Source: Mucilaginibacter boryungensis (GTDB lineage Bacteria > Bacteroidota > Bacteroidia > Sphingobacteriales > Sphingobacteriaceae). From it: a DNA stretch of 64,000 nucleotides. The notes beneath the pieces are model-generated. The model was given only the letters and a program-made list of their open reading frames with translations, had not been told where the DNA came from and did no database searches. A program made the translations under genes and the position numbers. Positions 9,525 to 19,011 of the stretch are shown here, in pieces. Location of the stretch: NCBI RefSeq assembly GCF_015221995.1, contig NZ_JADFFM010000001.1, positions 1,674,001 through 1,738,000 of the forward strand, written 5' to 3'. Each line of letters starts with the position of its first letter. Position 1 is the stretch's first letter.

Positions 9525-10535
9525 ATGAACATATTGATTGATATGCCTGTACACGAACCTTCGCTACAAAAGCTGAAGGGCATAGCTGGTGTAAATGTAA
9601 AGTTGGTAAATCCACCCGAAGAAAGGGTAAGACCGTTGCCTAAAGAATTGATCGCTGACGCCGATGTGCTGTTTTGCACTTTTCCACCAGAGAACCACGC
9701 AGAAATGGAGAAGTTAAAGTTTGTCCAAATCAGTTCAGCAGGATATAAGCAACTGATGGGCATCGGGTTAAATGGACGAGGGGTAAAAGCAAGCAACGCG
9801 TTAGGTGTATTTGATGTGCCTATTGCCGAATGGAATGTGGCGATGATGATAAATCTTGCCCGTGATATGCGCGGCATGATGCACAACCAGGATAATGCCA
9901 TATGGGACCGCTCCGCACGTTTCCAGCACGAAATACGGGGTAGTGTTGTTGGCATATGGGGTTATGGCGGTATAGGCCGCGAAACCGCCCGCCAGGTAAA
10001 GGCTTTGGGAATGACTGTGCATGTACTAAGCAGGAGTGGGGTAAAACCACGCAATGATATATACAGCGTTGAGGGTACCAGCGATAAGGAAGGCATACTT
10101 CCCGATAAGGTTTTTTTAATGGATGAAAAGGAAGCCTTTTTAAAAGGGCTCGATTTTTTAATTATAGCAATGCCACAAACCGATACCAACCAGGGAATTG
10201 TCGGCGAGGCTGAACTTAAAATGCTAAAACCAACTGCCTACCTGTTGAACCCCGCCCGCGGCCCACTGGTTGACGAACAAGCCCTGATAAAAGCGTTAAA
10301 AAATAACTGGATTGCAGGCGCTGCGCTGGATACACATTACTATTATCCAACCCCGCCCGAACATCCGCTGTGGGGCATGCCGAACGTGATCTTCACGCCG
10401 CATATATCAGGATCAAGCCTTAGCCCAAAGTTTTTGGAGCGGGTTTGGGACATTTTCGTGCAAAACGTAGAACGACTTAGCAAGGGCGAGCAGCTACTTA
10501 ATGCACTTTCACCATCAGACTTAAAAGACAATTGA
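9525..10535 (+). CDS. D-isomer-specific 2-hydroxyacid dehydrogenase family protein
   Basis: The 336-residue protein has the split catalytic domain and central NAD(P) Rossmann domain of the family, with GYGGIG at residues 146-151, catalytic Arg in NPARGPLVDE and His in FTPHISG. The family usually has D-V-F-x-x-E-P ahead of the histidine, where the Glu assists the catalytic His. Here the same place reads ALDTHYYYP, so the Glu position is Tyr. It follows the dehydratase gene by 8 bases and is followed 2 bases later by a glycosidase gene, so it is clearly co-transcribed. It probably reduces or oxidises a 2-keto/2-hydroxy acid from the sugar-acid route, but the substitution makes the mechanism uncertain. 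Confidence 0.87.
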   Translation: MNILIDMPVHEPSLQKLKGIAGVNVKLVNPPEERVRPLPKELIADADVLFCTFPPENHAEMEKLKFVQISSAGYKQLMGIGLNGRGVKASNALGVFDVPIAEWNVAMMINLARDMRGMMHNQDNAIWDRSARFQHEIRGSVVGIWGYGGIGRETARQVKALGMTVHVLSRSGVKPRNDIYSVEGTSDKEGILPDKVFLMDEKEAFLKGLDFLIIAMPQTDTNQGIVGEAELKMLKPTAYLLNPARGPLVDEQALIKALKNNWIAGAALDTHYYYPTPPEHPLWGMPNVIFTPHISGSSLSPKFLERVWDIFVQNVERLSKGEQLLNALSPSDLKDN

Positions 10536-10537
10536 AT

Positions 10538-12868
10538 ATGAGCAATGAAAGCCGGTCGCGCAGGGATTTTATTAAGAAAACATCATTAATCGGTGCAGCT
10601 ATTCCTTTGGCCGGTTTAAGCAATGCAATTGCTGTTGAGCATTCATCTGCGGAAAACATAGTAACCCCAATGTCATCGCCTGGTGGTGTTTATGACATAA
10701 GTATCACTGACAAAAAAATAAATATTACAGCCGGGATATTAGCTCGTCAAATTGATATCAGCAATAATAACTTCATAATCCAACGGCTGCGTGTAAACGG
10801 GACAGAAATATTATCGGGTCCGGCTAACGATTTTCAGTTTAGTATTTACAAAGCTACTCCAAATACACGCCCAGCCGGTCTGAAGCTGACCAATGAGGGT
10901 AAACTAATTTGGGCTGATAATTCAGCAGTAACTGATAAGGCCGATAACCAGCCGGTACAATGGAATGAAGTGTGCCAAATAAACGGCAAAATACTTTCGG
11001 ATAGGTTCAAAATTGTTGATACCAATATTAATCAGCCCAAGCCTGGGGTAACCCGTTTAAATATAACAGCGCTATCTCTATCCGCGAATGATTTAAATGG
11101 CCTTGCTATAAATGTTTACTATGAAATATATGATGGCTACCCAGCTATCCGTAAATGGATATCGGTTAGTAATAACAGTGCTTTATGGCTTAAAATAGAT
11201 AAACTGTTTATCGATGATATCAATCTGGCATCAGAGTACGCCAACGCCATACCACTTACCCCCGAAGAACAAGGCGCGGAAAGCAGCATTATATCATTCA
11301 GTAATAAGCAAAACACCCTGGGCATAATTGCCGCGAGTGAAATTCCATCGGCTACAAGAAAAATAAAAAAGAACGGCGCCATGGGCTACACCGACGAGTT
11401 TTTTGAGTGGGTGATAGGCCCGTCAGAAAGCTTTATATCTGAACCTGTTTTTCATTTTGCTTATAGTGGAGATGTACTGAAAACAATTTCAGGCATATCA
11501 ACACCGCTGGACCGCGCTACCGAAAGACCATTTAAAAATTTCTTAAAAAATTGTGTAGGTCTGCGTGGTTCATCAACCGCGCTTCCGGCACCCATATGGT
11601 GTTCTTACACCAACTTTTTGGTTGATCTTACCGACCAAAACATGCGCCAGCAAGCTGACATAGCCCAACGTATAGGCTTTATTACTTTTCAACTGGATGA
11701 AGGCTGGGCCAAAACACCAAGCCCTGGTGGCTCTGAAGCCGACCCCGCACGCTTTCCGGACTTTGATGCTACCTGTAAGTATATCATTTCAAAAGGATTG
11801 AAACTGGGTTTGTGGATTTCATGCTTCCGTGGCACGGATGCTAAAGACCTGGTGGCCATGCCTGATGGACGTAACCTGCCGTTGTTCACCAATACCAAAC
11901 GTGGGTACGGGATGAGTTTTGCAAGTAACTGGCGCAATTATTTTGCTAATGACCTGGCTTATATGTATGGCCGCTATGGTATGAGTTACGTAAAGATGGA
12001 CTTAACCAATATCAGCAAAGGTGATATTGCGGATGGCCATGATAGCCGGACCAAAAAGGAATCGCTACTGCGGGGGCTGCGCGGGTTACTGGAAGTTAAT
12101 AAACAACTCGCCGAAACAACCCCAGAGCTATGGACACAGGTTACACACGAAATTTATTGGCGTACGCCCGGTCCCCCTGCCGATATAGCTGTACTTAAGT
12201 ATGCCTGCGCTTTCCATACTACCCCTAATACTTATTTAGGTGCGGGCAATGGTTCAAAACGGGTGAGCCAGGACTGGCCTTATGATCCGTTAAAGCTTCG
12301 CGCGGACTTAATTAAAAGCTGTGAACAGGCAAGGCACCGGTTTTTCGATCATCGCGGGTTACCTGCTTATGGGATAGAGTTTTATGCGGCACATGCCGTA
12401 AATGTGAAAGGTAGTTTAACCCCGGCCGTCCAGGACCGGCAGATCTGCAGCTGGTTAATGGGGGGGCCTACCGTTTTCGCAGGCGATCTGTCGTCACTTA
12501 CCGATGAGCATATTTTGCACTACCGCAAACGGTTCGACCTTTTAAAAATGCTGCAAAGTAAATATGATATATATGGGCATTTTCAATTTAGCGGCGTGCC
12601 TGTGCCTACAGATACCGACTGGCATTGGTGGGGCAAACTAAACGATAAAGGCTACGGTGTGGTGGTAGTGATCCGCGGTAATGGCGGGGAAGCCGCACGT
12701 TTCATAAACGTACCCTGGGCCAACCGCAACAAGAAATATGTGGTTACTGCACATTTTGCAAACAAAAAACTGGGTGTATATAGCGGCGAAGCATTAATTA
12801 ATGGGGCAATAAAACTTAATCTGCCGGTTTTGGGACAGGAAATTCTGGAACTATCTCAAACAAGCTAA
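10538..12868 (+). CDS. Tat-exported GH36-like (alpha-galactosidase type) glycoside hydrolase
   Basis: The ATG at 10538 is preferred over an upstream in-frame TTG because it immediately precedes a twin-arginine signal (SRRDFIKKT, then a hydrophobic stretch ending near residue 33). The 776-residue protein has an N-terminal beta-sandwich (about 45-330) and a TIM-barrel half with QLDEGWA, LKLGLWIS and a YVKMDLTN strand whose Asp488 is the probable nucleophile, as in clan GH-D. A small C-terminal beta domain follows. It resembles GH36 in order of domains but is clearly divergent from the two classical GH36 genes in this window. Likely role: exo-hydrolysis of alpha-galactosyl-type residues in the periplasm. 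Substrate is inferred, family moderately sure. Confidence 0.75.
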   Translation: MSNESRSRRDFIKKTSLIGAAIPLAGLSNAIAVEHSSAENIVTPMSSPGGVYDISITDKKINITAGILARQIDISNNNFIIQRLRVNGTEILSGPANDFQFSIYKATPNTRPAGLKLTNEGKLIWADNSAVTDKADNQPVQWNEVCQINGKILSDRFKIVDTNINQPKPGVTRLNITALSLSANDLNGLAINVYYEIYDGYPAIRKWISVSNNSALWLKIDKLFIDDINLASEYANAIPLTPEEQGAESSIISFSNKQNTLGIIAASEIPSATRKIKKNGAMGYTDEFFEWVIGPSESFISEPVFHFAYSGDVLKTISGISTPLDRATERPFKNFLKNCVGLRGSSTALPAPIWCSYTNFLVDLTDQNMRQQADIAQRIGFITFQLDEGWAKTPSPGGSEADPARFPDFDATCKYIISKGLKLGLWISCFRGTDAKDLVAMPDGRNLPLFTNTKRGYGMSFASNWRNYFANDLAYMYGRYGMSYVKMDLTNISKGDIADGHDSRTKKESLLRGLRGLLEVNKQLAETTPELWTQVTHEIYWRTPGPPADIAVLKYACAFHTTPNTYLGAGNGSKRVSQDWPYDPLKLRADLIKSCEQARHRFFDHRGLPAYGIEFYAAHAVNVKGSLTPAVQDRQICSWLMGGPTVFAGDLSSLTDEHILHYRKRFDLLKMLQSKYDIYGHFQFSGVPVPTDTDWHWWGKLNDKGYGVVVVIRGNGGEAARFINVPWANRNKKYVVTAHFANKKLGVYSGEALINGAIKLNLPVLGQEILELSQTS

Positions 12869-12892
12869 TCATCAAAAATAAAATTGTCAATA

Positions 12893-14677
12893 ATGGTAAA
12901 AAATAAATTATGGCTGCCTGTCATGTGCTTATTCATATGCATGGGAGCTTTTGCACAGGAAAAACAAAAGGTTGAAGGCTTTGATTCGGTGCAGTTTAGT
13001 TACAACGCGAATACCAAAGGGACTGTCAGGGATTTTAGGGGAGCATCAAAAGGCTATATGACAGCCGGTTGGTGGGCTCCCGGACAAATGAAAAAAAATA
13101 TCCTGTCGTGGAAAACAGCCGTAGTGCCGGAAAAACAAGCGACAACCTTTGCGTTTATTGGTTCAAGCTCGGTTTTGCCTGCCGAAATTTCTATCGGGCC
13201 ACAGGTGAAATTAACTGTTAACGGCAAATATGCCTTAACCTTCACCTTAGGCAGGCAATTGGATTATACCTGGAAAGAAGGTGACTACGAGCTTAAATTT
13301 ATTAGTAAGCGTGTGGAATTCCCTTACACCAGTTCGCATAGGGAATTCGATTTAAACGGTATCAGCGGTATTTATGAATTAAGCGTGCCTGCATCGGCAG
13401 TTGAGGCTGGTAAGGCAGCTGTTATTGAAGTAGAAATTTTACCGTTTGAAAGATGGCACAATGGCTGGTTTATGGTTAAAAACCGCAAAGATGTATTAAG
13501 CGCAGGGACAATTGCCAGTTTAAAAGCACAATTGGACGGCATGCAGCAGGATATTAATAACCTTAACGAGCAGACCCACATCCTGGCCACCAGGCTTTAC
13601 AGCAAAATGCTGGGTAATGATAAATTTGAAGAGCATATCATCTATACCGATGGTTACCGGCACTTACACCCGGCAGATCTGATCAGGCTAAAGAACGGCG
13701 ATATCCTGATTATGGCCAGGGAAGCTACCGAGCACTTTGCTAATGATGGTGATGTAATTATGCTGCGATCGAAAGACGGCGGCAAAACCTGGGGCGAAAA
13801 ACAAACTATTATTGGTACAAAAGACCTTGATGAACGTGAAGGTTGCGGGATACAACTGAAAGACGGAACCATCGTAGTTGGTGTATTCTATAATGACCAT
13901 TATATCCCTGATGGGACTTACAACTGGAATGGCAAAGTAAAACTGCCCGAACTTGACAGGCCGCGCCTTGGTACCGAGTTTATCTCATCAACAGATAATG
14001 GTAAAACCTGGTCAAAACCTACTTTTTTGAATATAAAGGGTATGCCTTTTTCAGGCGTGGAAGGGCCTACTGATGCACCAATTGAAATGCCTGGCGGTTC
14101 AATCATTATGGGTGTAATTGGATACGGGATAAACGGTAATTCACATAACGTCGGCTCGGTATTACTAAAATCGACAGATAAAGGTAAAACCTGGAAATAT
14201 GTTTCAACCATAGCAGGAGACCCGGATGGTAAATTTGGTGGGTTGGTTGAACCTGGAATAGTGCGTACCAAAACAGGCCGCATTATAGCCGGTCTGCGTA
14301 CCCATGCCGATGAGAATGCCATTATGATGACCTATTCTGACGATAATGGCAAAACATGGGTACCGGCATTTAAAACAGACATGATCGGCCACCCGGTTGA
14401 TTTGATCCAGCTGTCAGACGGCAGAATAATGGCCAGCTATGGTGTCCGCGAGGGGGTAGGCCGCCATGTTGAACCGGGCGGTATAAGGGCATGTTTTAGC
14501 AGCGATAATGGTAAAACCTGGGACATAAAAACCGAAGTGCAATTACGCAGTGATTTTATAAACTGGGACGAAGGCTATCCCGAATCATTGGAAATGCCGG
14601 ACGGGCGGGTAATGACGGTATATTATTTTAACCTCTTTGGAAAATATTTTTTAGGGTCAACATTCTGGAAACCTTAA
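12893..14677 (+). CDS. Exported sialidase-like (BNR) beta-propeller protein with N-terminal extension
   Basis: ATG at 12893 is chosen because it starts a Sec signal peptide (cut near GAFAQ, residue about 22); an in-frame TTG lies 9 bases upstream. Residues about 25-195 form a beta-rich domain I do not recognise, followed by a short coiled-coil-like helix (about 205-235). The propeller then carries five Asp-boxes: SKDGGKTWG, STDNGKTWS, STDKGKTWK, SDDNGKTWV and SSDNGKTWD. An arginine after blade one (MAREATEHF) fits the family's carboxylate-binding Arg but no FRIP motif is present. The protein is probably periplasmic and acts on the same glycan as its neighbours. Function beyond glycan hydrolase or lyase is unknown. 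Confidence 0.8.
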   Translation: MVKNKLWLPVMCLFICMGAFAQEKQKVEGFDSVQFSYNANTKGTVRDFRGASKGYMTAGWWAPGQMKKNILSWKTAVVPEKQATTFAFIGSSSVLPAEISIGPQVKLTVNGKYALTFTLGRQLDYTWKEGDYELKFISKRVEFPYTSSHREFDLNGISGIYELSVPASAVEAGKAAVIEVEILPFERWHNGWFMVKNRKDVLSAGTIASLKAQLDGMQQDINNLNEQTHILATRLYSKMLGNDKFEEHIIYTDGYRHLHPADLIRLKNGDILIMAREATEHFANDGDVIMLRSKDGGKTWGEKQTIIGTKDLDEREGCGIQLKDGTIVVGVFYNDHYIPDGTYNWNGKVKLPELDRPRLGTEFISSTDNGKTWSKPTFLNIKGMPFSGVEGPTDAPIEMPGGSIIMGVIGYGINGNSHNVGSVLLKSTDKGKTWKYVSTIAGDPDGKFGGLVEPGIVRTKTGRIIAGLRTHADENAIMMTYSDDNGKTWVPAFKTDMIGHPVDLIQLSDGRIMASYGVREGVGRHVEPGGIRACFSSDNGKTWDIKTEVQLRSDFINWDEGYPESLEMPDGRVMTVYYFNLFGKYFLGSTFWKP

Positions 14678-14689
14678 TAAACATTGCAT

Positions 14690-16183
14690 ATGAAAATGAT
14701 GAGTAAAAAAACATGGGGTGCAGTTACTACAGGGGCTTTGCTTTTGGCTGTGGTTACTTTATCCTTCACAAAAAAGCGGCCCGCAGATACACGGCCTAAT
14801 ATTTTACTCATCGTTTCTGAAGATCATGGCCCACACCTTTCGTGCTATGGCGATAAGGTAATTCAAACACCAAACCTGGATAATATTGCTAAAAATGGGA
14901 TAATATTTAAAAATGCCTATGTGTCCGAATCGGTTTGCAGTCCATCCCGAAGTACTATTCTTAGCGGGTTGTATCCGCATCAAACCGGGCATTTTGGTCT
15001 TACTACATTTGGTTTTCATTATGCTGTCCCTGTAAAAACTATTTACCAGTTACTTAAGCAAACAGGGTACCGTACGGGAATGATCGGCAAGCTGCATGTA
15101 ATGACCGATTCTATTTTCCCAATTGATTATCATCCCATAACCAGCCCTAATTACGAGAAGAAAGGCCTTGCGCGTTACGCTGATGATGCTGAGGAATTTA
15201 TGAAGGCTGGCGATGAGCCTTTTTTCCTGATGGTGAATTTCCCCGATACGCATTGGCCTTTTCAGGACGATGTGGAGGGGCGCCCAAAACATAAGGTTAC
15301 GCCTGATAAAGTTACCACGTTCGAATACCTGCATATGGATAACCCAAGACTAAGGCAATATTGTACAAGCCTGTATAACTGTATGTTACGACTGGATGAG
15401 TGCGTGGGCGAATTGATGGACAGGCTGCATAATTCGGGAAAAGAGAATAACACCCTGGTATTTTTCCTCTCAGACCATGGCGATGAAATGGCCCGCGGCA
15501 AATTTGATAACTATGAAGTGTCTACAAAGATACCATTTATGATATCGTGGCCAGGTAAAATAGTAAAAGGAAAACAATCTAATGCACTGGTTTCCACTAT
15601 AGATATCGTGCCTACGGTGCTTGACCTGGCTGGCGTACCGATACCCAAAGAGGTCACCGGCAAAAGTCTGACGGTGCTATTTAAGAACCCTGATGCAAAT
15701 TTTCGCCGGTATTTGTTTACAGAGAAGAATATCGACCAGTTAGATATGTTTTACCCTCGGCGTGCTGTGCGCAATGCCCGCTATAAGTTAAACTACTCAT
15801 TATTAGATACCAAGAACCCCGTTGCCGCCTTATATATGCAGGATAGCAAACGCGCGGAAGCCCTTGGCGGCAGCCCTACCATGAAAGAATTAGAAACAGC
15901 GGCGCCATTAACCCGTAAAATATATACCGATTGGCTTAACCCTGCCAGGGCACAGTTATACGACCTGGAAAACGACCCCTGGGAGTTTAATGATCTGTCT
16001 GCCAACCCAAAATATGCCGCAATAAAAAGGCGGTTGTTGAACGAAATTTTTAAGTGGCAGGAAAATACCAACGACCCATTACGGTTTCCTGAAAAGCTAA
16101 AAATGTTAAAACAGGAAAATGATACCATGAAGATATCTGCGAATATGCAGTGGAAATATCCGCACTATTTATACGGTAAATGA
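14690..16183 (+). CDS. Type I (S1 family) sulfatase, exported
   Basis: ATG at 14690 gives a 497-residue protein with an N-terminal hydrophobic signal (about residues 10-26). The formylglycine motif is intact: Cys83 in SVCSPSRSTILSG, the C-x-P-S-R pattern that is oxidised to formylglycine. Metal-binding residues appear in IVSEDHGPHLSCYG near the N-terminus and in FFLSDHGDEMARGKF. The SEDHGPHLSCYG and C-S-P-S-R segments resemble heparan N-sulfatase-like members of S1, but I would not assign a subfamily. It removes sulfate esters or sulfamates from the glycan, which implies that the substrate is sulfated. No formylglycine-generating enzyme lies in this window, so maturation must come from elsewhere. 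Confidence 0.9.
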   Translation: MKMMSKKTWGAVTTGALLLAVVTLSFTKKRPADTRPNILLIVSEDHGPHLSCYGDKVIQTPNLDNIAKNGIIFKNAYVSESVCSPSRSTILSGLYPHQTGHFGLTTFGFHYAVPVKTIYQLLKQTGYRTGMIGKLHVMTDSIFPIDYHPITSPNYEKKGLARYADDAEEFMKAGDEPFFLMVNFPDTHWPFQDDVEGRPKHKVTPDKVTTFEYLHMDNPRLRQYCTSLYNCMLRLDECVGELMDRLHNSGKENNTLVFFLSDHGDEMARGKFDNYEVSTKIPFMISWPGKIVKGKQSNALVSTIDIVPTVLDLAGVPIPKEVTGKSLTVLFKNPDANFRRYLFTEKNIDQLDMFYPRRAVRNARYKLNYSLLDTKNPVAALYMQDSKRAEALGGSPTMKELETAAPLTRKIYTDWLNPARAQLYDLENDPWEFNDLSANPKYAAIKRRLLNEIFKWQENTNDPLRFPEKLKMLKQENDTMKISANMQWKYPHYLYGK

Positions 16184-16199
16184 ATAAAAATAAATAACA

Positions 16200-17582
16200 A
16201 TGAATAATTATAATGATACTGCCCATTCGCGCAGAAAATTTTTGCAAAATACCTCATTGTTATTGGCGGGCGCATCGCTGGTAAGGCTTAATTCTTTCGC
16301 CGCTGCCTGTTATGCCAAACCGCCTGTGTTACCAAACAACATCCCCAAAACTATCCTGGCAGATAAACGGATAAAACTTAGTTTCAATCCCGAAGTGCTG
16401 ATAATGGACGATGGCCTACAGCCTACCATGTTATGTACCACAACTGGTACCCTCGTTGTCCAGTCGTGGTTATCGGCAACGCCTTATCCGCAGGAGCGTA
16501 TATTTTATCCATTCGCCGTGCGCACGGTAGTGTCAAGGGACGGCGGTAATAGCTGGCAGGAATTTAAGCTGAAAGAGGGCGATAACGGCGTGTACATGGA
16601 AGGCGGCGTGGTGCAACTGAAAGATGGTTCGATAATGGCCCTGGAAACATATGTGGTACCGGGCGAAAACCCCAGCACGGGTAAGGGACTGATGTTTACA
16701 TCGCACGATGATTTTAAAACTTTGCAGGGCCCGGTCGATATTACATTTGATATACCCGATGCCAACTTTTATGGTTCGGCAGATGATACTGGCCGGCCGC
16801 AGGTTGCCATGCGCCTGCACCGGCGTATTATTGAATTGCCCAACGGCGATTTGCTGACCACCATGTACGGTTGGCAGCACGGCGATGACGAGCCTTCGGG
16901 ATATATACCCAGTATGAAAAAAACGCGGGTAATGCTTTTCCGTTCTAAAAACAAAGGTAAACACTGGGATTTTGTAGCAACCGTTGCGGCTGGCTTTGGT
17001 ATAGGTACCGAGGGCTTTGGCGAAGCCGTGCTTACACGGGTATCTAAAGGCCCTAAAGCAGGAAGACTGATATGCCTGATGCGCACCGGGCGCGAATTGT
17101 ACAAATCGATATCTGACGATGGCGGCAAAACCTGGCGGAAAAGCCCGCACATGTTTGCTAATATTGATGTATACAAGACCGGGCTTTGGGCCGAAATGTT
17201 TAAAGATGTCAGGATCAAAGGTCAATTAATATCCGAAAACCCTAACGAATTTATTGCCGCCGTGGTTGACCCTGACCTGATAGAACTGCGCAGCGGTGTA
17301 TTGGTTGCCGCATTTGGTGTACGTATCCCGGCGCGTGCGCACAAAATAAACCCAACACACCCATGGAATGGTAATTACCTGGCTTTTAGTCTCGACCACG
17401 GCGATACCTGGAGCCATGTGGAACAGCTTACATCGGGTATAGCTACCACTCAATATATGTCGGTAGAAGAGATGCCGGCCGATAATGAATTGTTTGTGGC
17501 TTACGATTTTGGCTTCCGCGGAAACAAAACCGGGCGGTACACTTACGGGCGTAAATTTAAGCTTACTATAAACAAGGGCTAA
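16200..17582 (+). CDS. Tat-exported sialidase-like (BNR) beta-propeller protein, copy 1 of a tandem pair
   Basis: The 460-residue protein starts with a twin-arginine signal (SRRKFLQNTSLLLAG) cut near residue 35. Asp-box-like repeats are SRDGGNSWQ, SKNKGKHWD, SDDGGKTWR and SLDHGDTWS. Conserved blocks include VLIMDDGLQPTML, VAMRLHRRIIELPNGDLLTT and VVDPDLIELRSGVLVAAFG. It lacks the N-terminal FRIP motif. The next gene encodes a near-collinear paralog of similar length with the same signal peptide sequence, so the two arose by tandem duplication. It folds before export, as Tat substrates do, which could reflect metal or cofactor binding. Its glycan activity is unknown. Confidence 0.8.
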   Translation: MNNYNDTAHSRRKFLQNTSLLLAGASLVRLNSFAAACYAKPPVLPNNIPKTILADKRIKLSFNPEVLIMDDGLQPTMLCTTTGTLVVQSWLSATPYPQERIFYPFAVRTVVSRDGGNSWQEFKLKEGDNGVYMEGGVVQLKDGSIMALETYVVPGENPSTGKGLMFTSHDDFKTLQGPVDITFDIPDANFYGSADDTGRPQVAMRLHRRIIELPNGDLLTTMYGWQHGDDEPSGYIPSMKKTRVMLFRSKNKGKHWDFVATVAAGFGIGTEGFGEAVLTRVSKGPKAGRLICLMRTGRELYKSISDDGGKTWRKSPHMFANIDVYKTGLWAEMFKDVRIKGQLISENPNEFIAAVVDPDLIELRSGVLVAAFGVRIPARAHKINPTHPWNGNYLAFSLDHGDTWSHVEQLTSGIATTQYMSVEEMPADNELFVAYDFGFRGNKTGRYTYGRKFKLTINKG

Positions 17583-17634
17583 AAAGATATACAGACTATA
17601 TAATCAGATAAATATAAACTAACTAATTTTCTTT

Positions 17635-19008
17635 ATGGAGAACTCAACTCAAAATAATTCGCGCAGAAAATTCCTGCAAAATACATCGCTGTTGCTAGCA
17701 GGCTTGCCTTTTATGCGTATGAAAGGTTTTGCCGCACCTTTCAATTATCAAACCCCGGTGCTGCCAAATAACGTTCCCCAAAGTGTACTTACCGATAAAC
17801 GCGTTAAGCTTACTTTTGGTAAAGAAGTAATGGTGTTGAATGATGGTTTGCAGCCGTCAATGCTATGCACCCGTAAGGGAACCTTGATCGTGCAGTCGCA
17901 AAACTCGAAAAAGCCACTCCCGCAAAAAAGGATCTACTATCCGTTTGCCATGTCGACGGTTGTTTCAAGGGACGGCGGCGAACACTGGGATGAGTTTCCG
18001 CTTAAACCCGGCGATAATGGGGTTGATATGGAAGGCGGGATCATCCAGTTAAAAGATGGTACTATCATTGCGCTGGAAACATACGTTACGCCTGGCGATA
18101 AACCAGACACGGGTGCAGGTTTAATGTATACATCTACCGATGATTATAAAACCCTGCAAGGCCCGTTCGATATTACTTTTGATATGCCTAATGCCGAATT
18201 CTACGGTTCATCCGACGATGGCGGCCGGCCGCACGTAGCTATGCGCCTGCACAGGCGTATTTTGGAACTGCCTGATGGCGACTTGCTGACCACCATCTAT
18301 GGTTTCCAAAAAGGGGATGACGAGCCGTCTGATTACCAGCCTAATATGAAAAAGAGCCGCGTTATGTTATTCCGCTCAAAAAATAAAGGCAAGCATTGGA
18401 ATTATGTATCAACTGTAGCCGTAGACCGGAAGGTTGGTACCGAAGGTTTTGGTGAACCGGTTATTGCGCGGGTTTCCAAAGGGCCAAAAGCAGGCCGTTT
18501 AATTTGCCAGATGCGTACCGGGTATGAACTATACAGCAATCATTCCGATGATGGTGGTAAAACCTGGACAAAGGCCAAGCCATTAGTATATGCCGATCTT
18601 GATATTTACAAAACCGCCGATTGGGCAGCTATGTTTAAAGACATTAAACGCAAAGGTGTGCTGGTTACGCCCGATTCAAAAGAACTGATAGGCGCCGTTG
18701 TTGACCCTGACCTGATTGAAACACGCAGCGGTATATTGGTAGCGGCTTTTGGGCTACGTATCCCGGCTAAACTTTGCTGGACCATACCGACACACCCATG
18801 GAATGGTAATTACCTGGCATTTAGTTTAGACCATGGCGAAACCTGGAGCCAGGTAACCCGCCTTACCAGCGGAATTGATACCACACATTATATGGCTGTT
18901 GAAGAGACACCAAAAAATAACGAACTGTTTGTAGTTTACGATTTTGGCCACTGGAATGGCAAACAAGGCAGATATACCTATGGCCGTAAAGTAAAAATAT
19001 CCGTTTAA
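17635..19008 (+). CDS. Tat-exported sialidase-like (BNR) beta-propeller protein, copy 2 of a tandem pair
   Basis: This 457-residue paralog of the preceding gene has the Tat signal SRRKFLQNTSLLLAG and the matching blocks VMVLNDGLQPSML, VAMRLHRRILELPDGDLLTT and VVDPDLIETRSGILVAAFG. Its Asp-box-like repeats are SRDGGEHWD, SKNKGKHWN, SDDGGKTWT and SLDHGETWS. The two copies differ at many positions throughout, so the duplication is not recent and the copies may have split specificity. The gap to copy 1 is 52 bases; the downstream GH36 gene begins 3 bases after the stop, which implies tight co-expression with the alpha-galactosidase. The reaction is unassigned. Confidence 0.8.
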   Translation: MENSTQNNSRRKFLQNTSLLLAGLPFMRMKGFAAPFNYQTPVLPNNVPQSVLTDKRVKLTFGKEVMVLNDGLQPSMLCTRKGTLIVQSQNSKKPLPQKRIYYPFAMSTVVSRDGGEHWDEFPLKPGDNGVDMEGGIIQLKDGTIIALETYVTPGDKPDTGAGLMYTSTDDYKTLQGPFDITFDMPNAEFYGSSDDGGRPHVAMRLHRRILELPDGDLLTTIYGFQKGDDEPSDYQPNMKKSRVMLFRSKNKGKHWNYVSTVAVDRKVGTEGFGEPVIARVSKGPKAGRLICQMRTGYELYSNHSDDGGKTWTKAKPLVYADLDIYKTADWAAMFKDIKRKGVLVTPDSKELIGAVVDPDLIETRSGILVAAFGLRIPAKLCWTIPTHPWNGNYLAFSLDHGETWSQVTRLTSGIDTTHYMAVEETPKNNELFVVYDFGHWNGKQGRYTYGRKVKISV

Positions 19009-19011
19009 TAC

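Noticed and set aside
13316..13348. Inverted repeat (GAATTCCCT / AGGGAATTC) in the 12893 gene
   Set aside because: It is 9 bp, inside coding sequence and far from any gene end, so most likely chance.
16533..17225. Long antisense open frame (230 codons) opposite the first tandem propeller gene
   Set aside because: It lies wholly inside a gene with strong family features and has no family resemblance or start context; similar antisense frames occur opposite other genes here (for example 32031-32693, 58580-59119 and 21937-22431).
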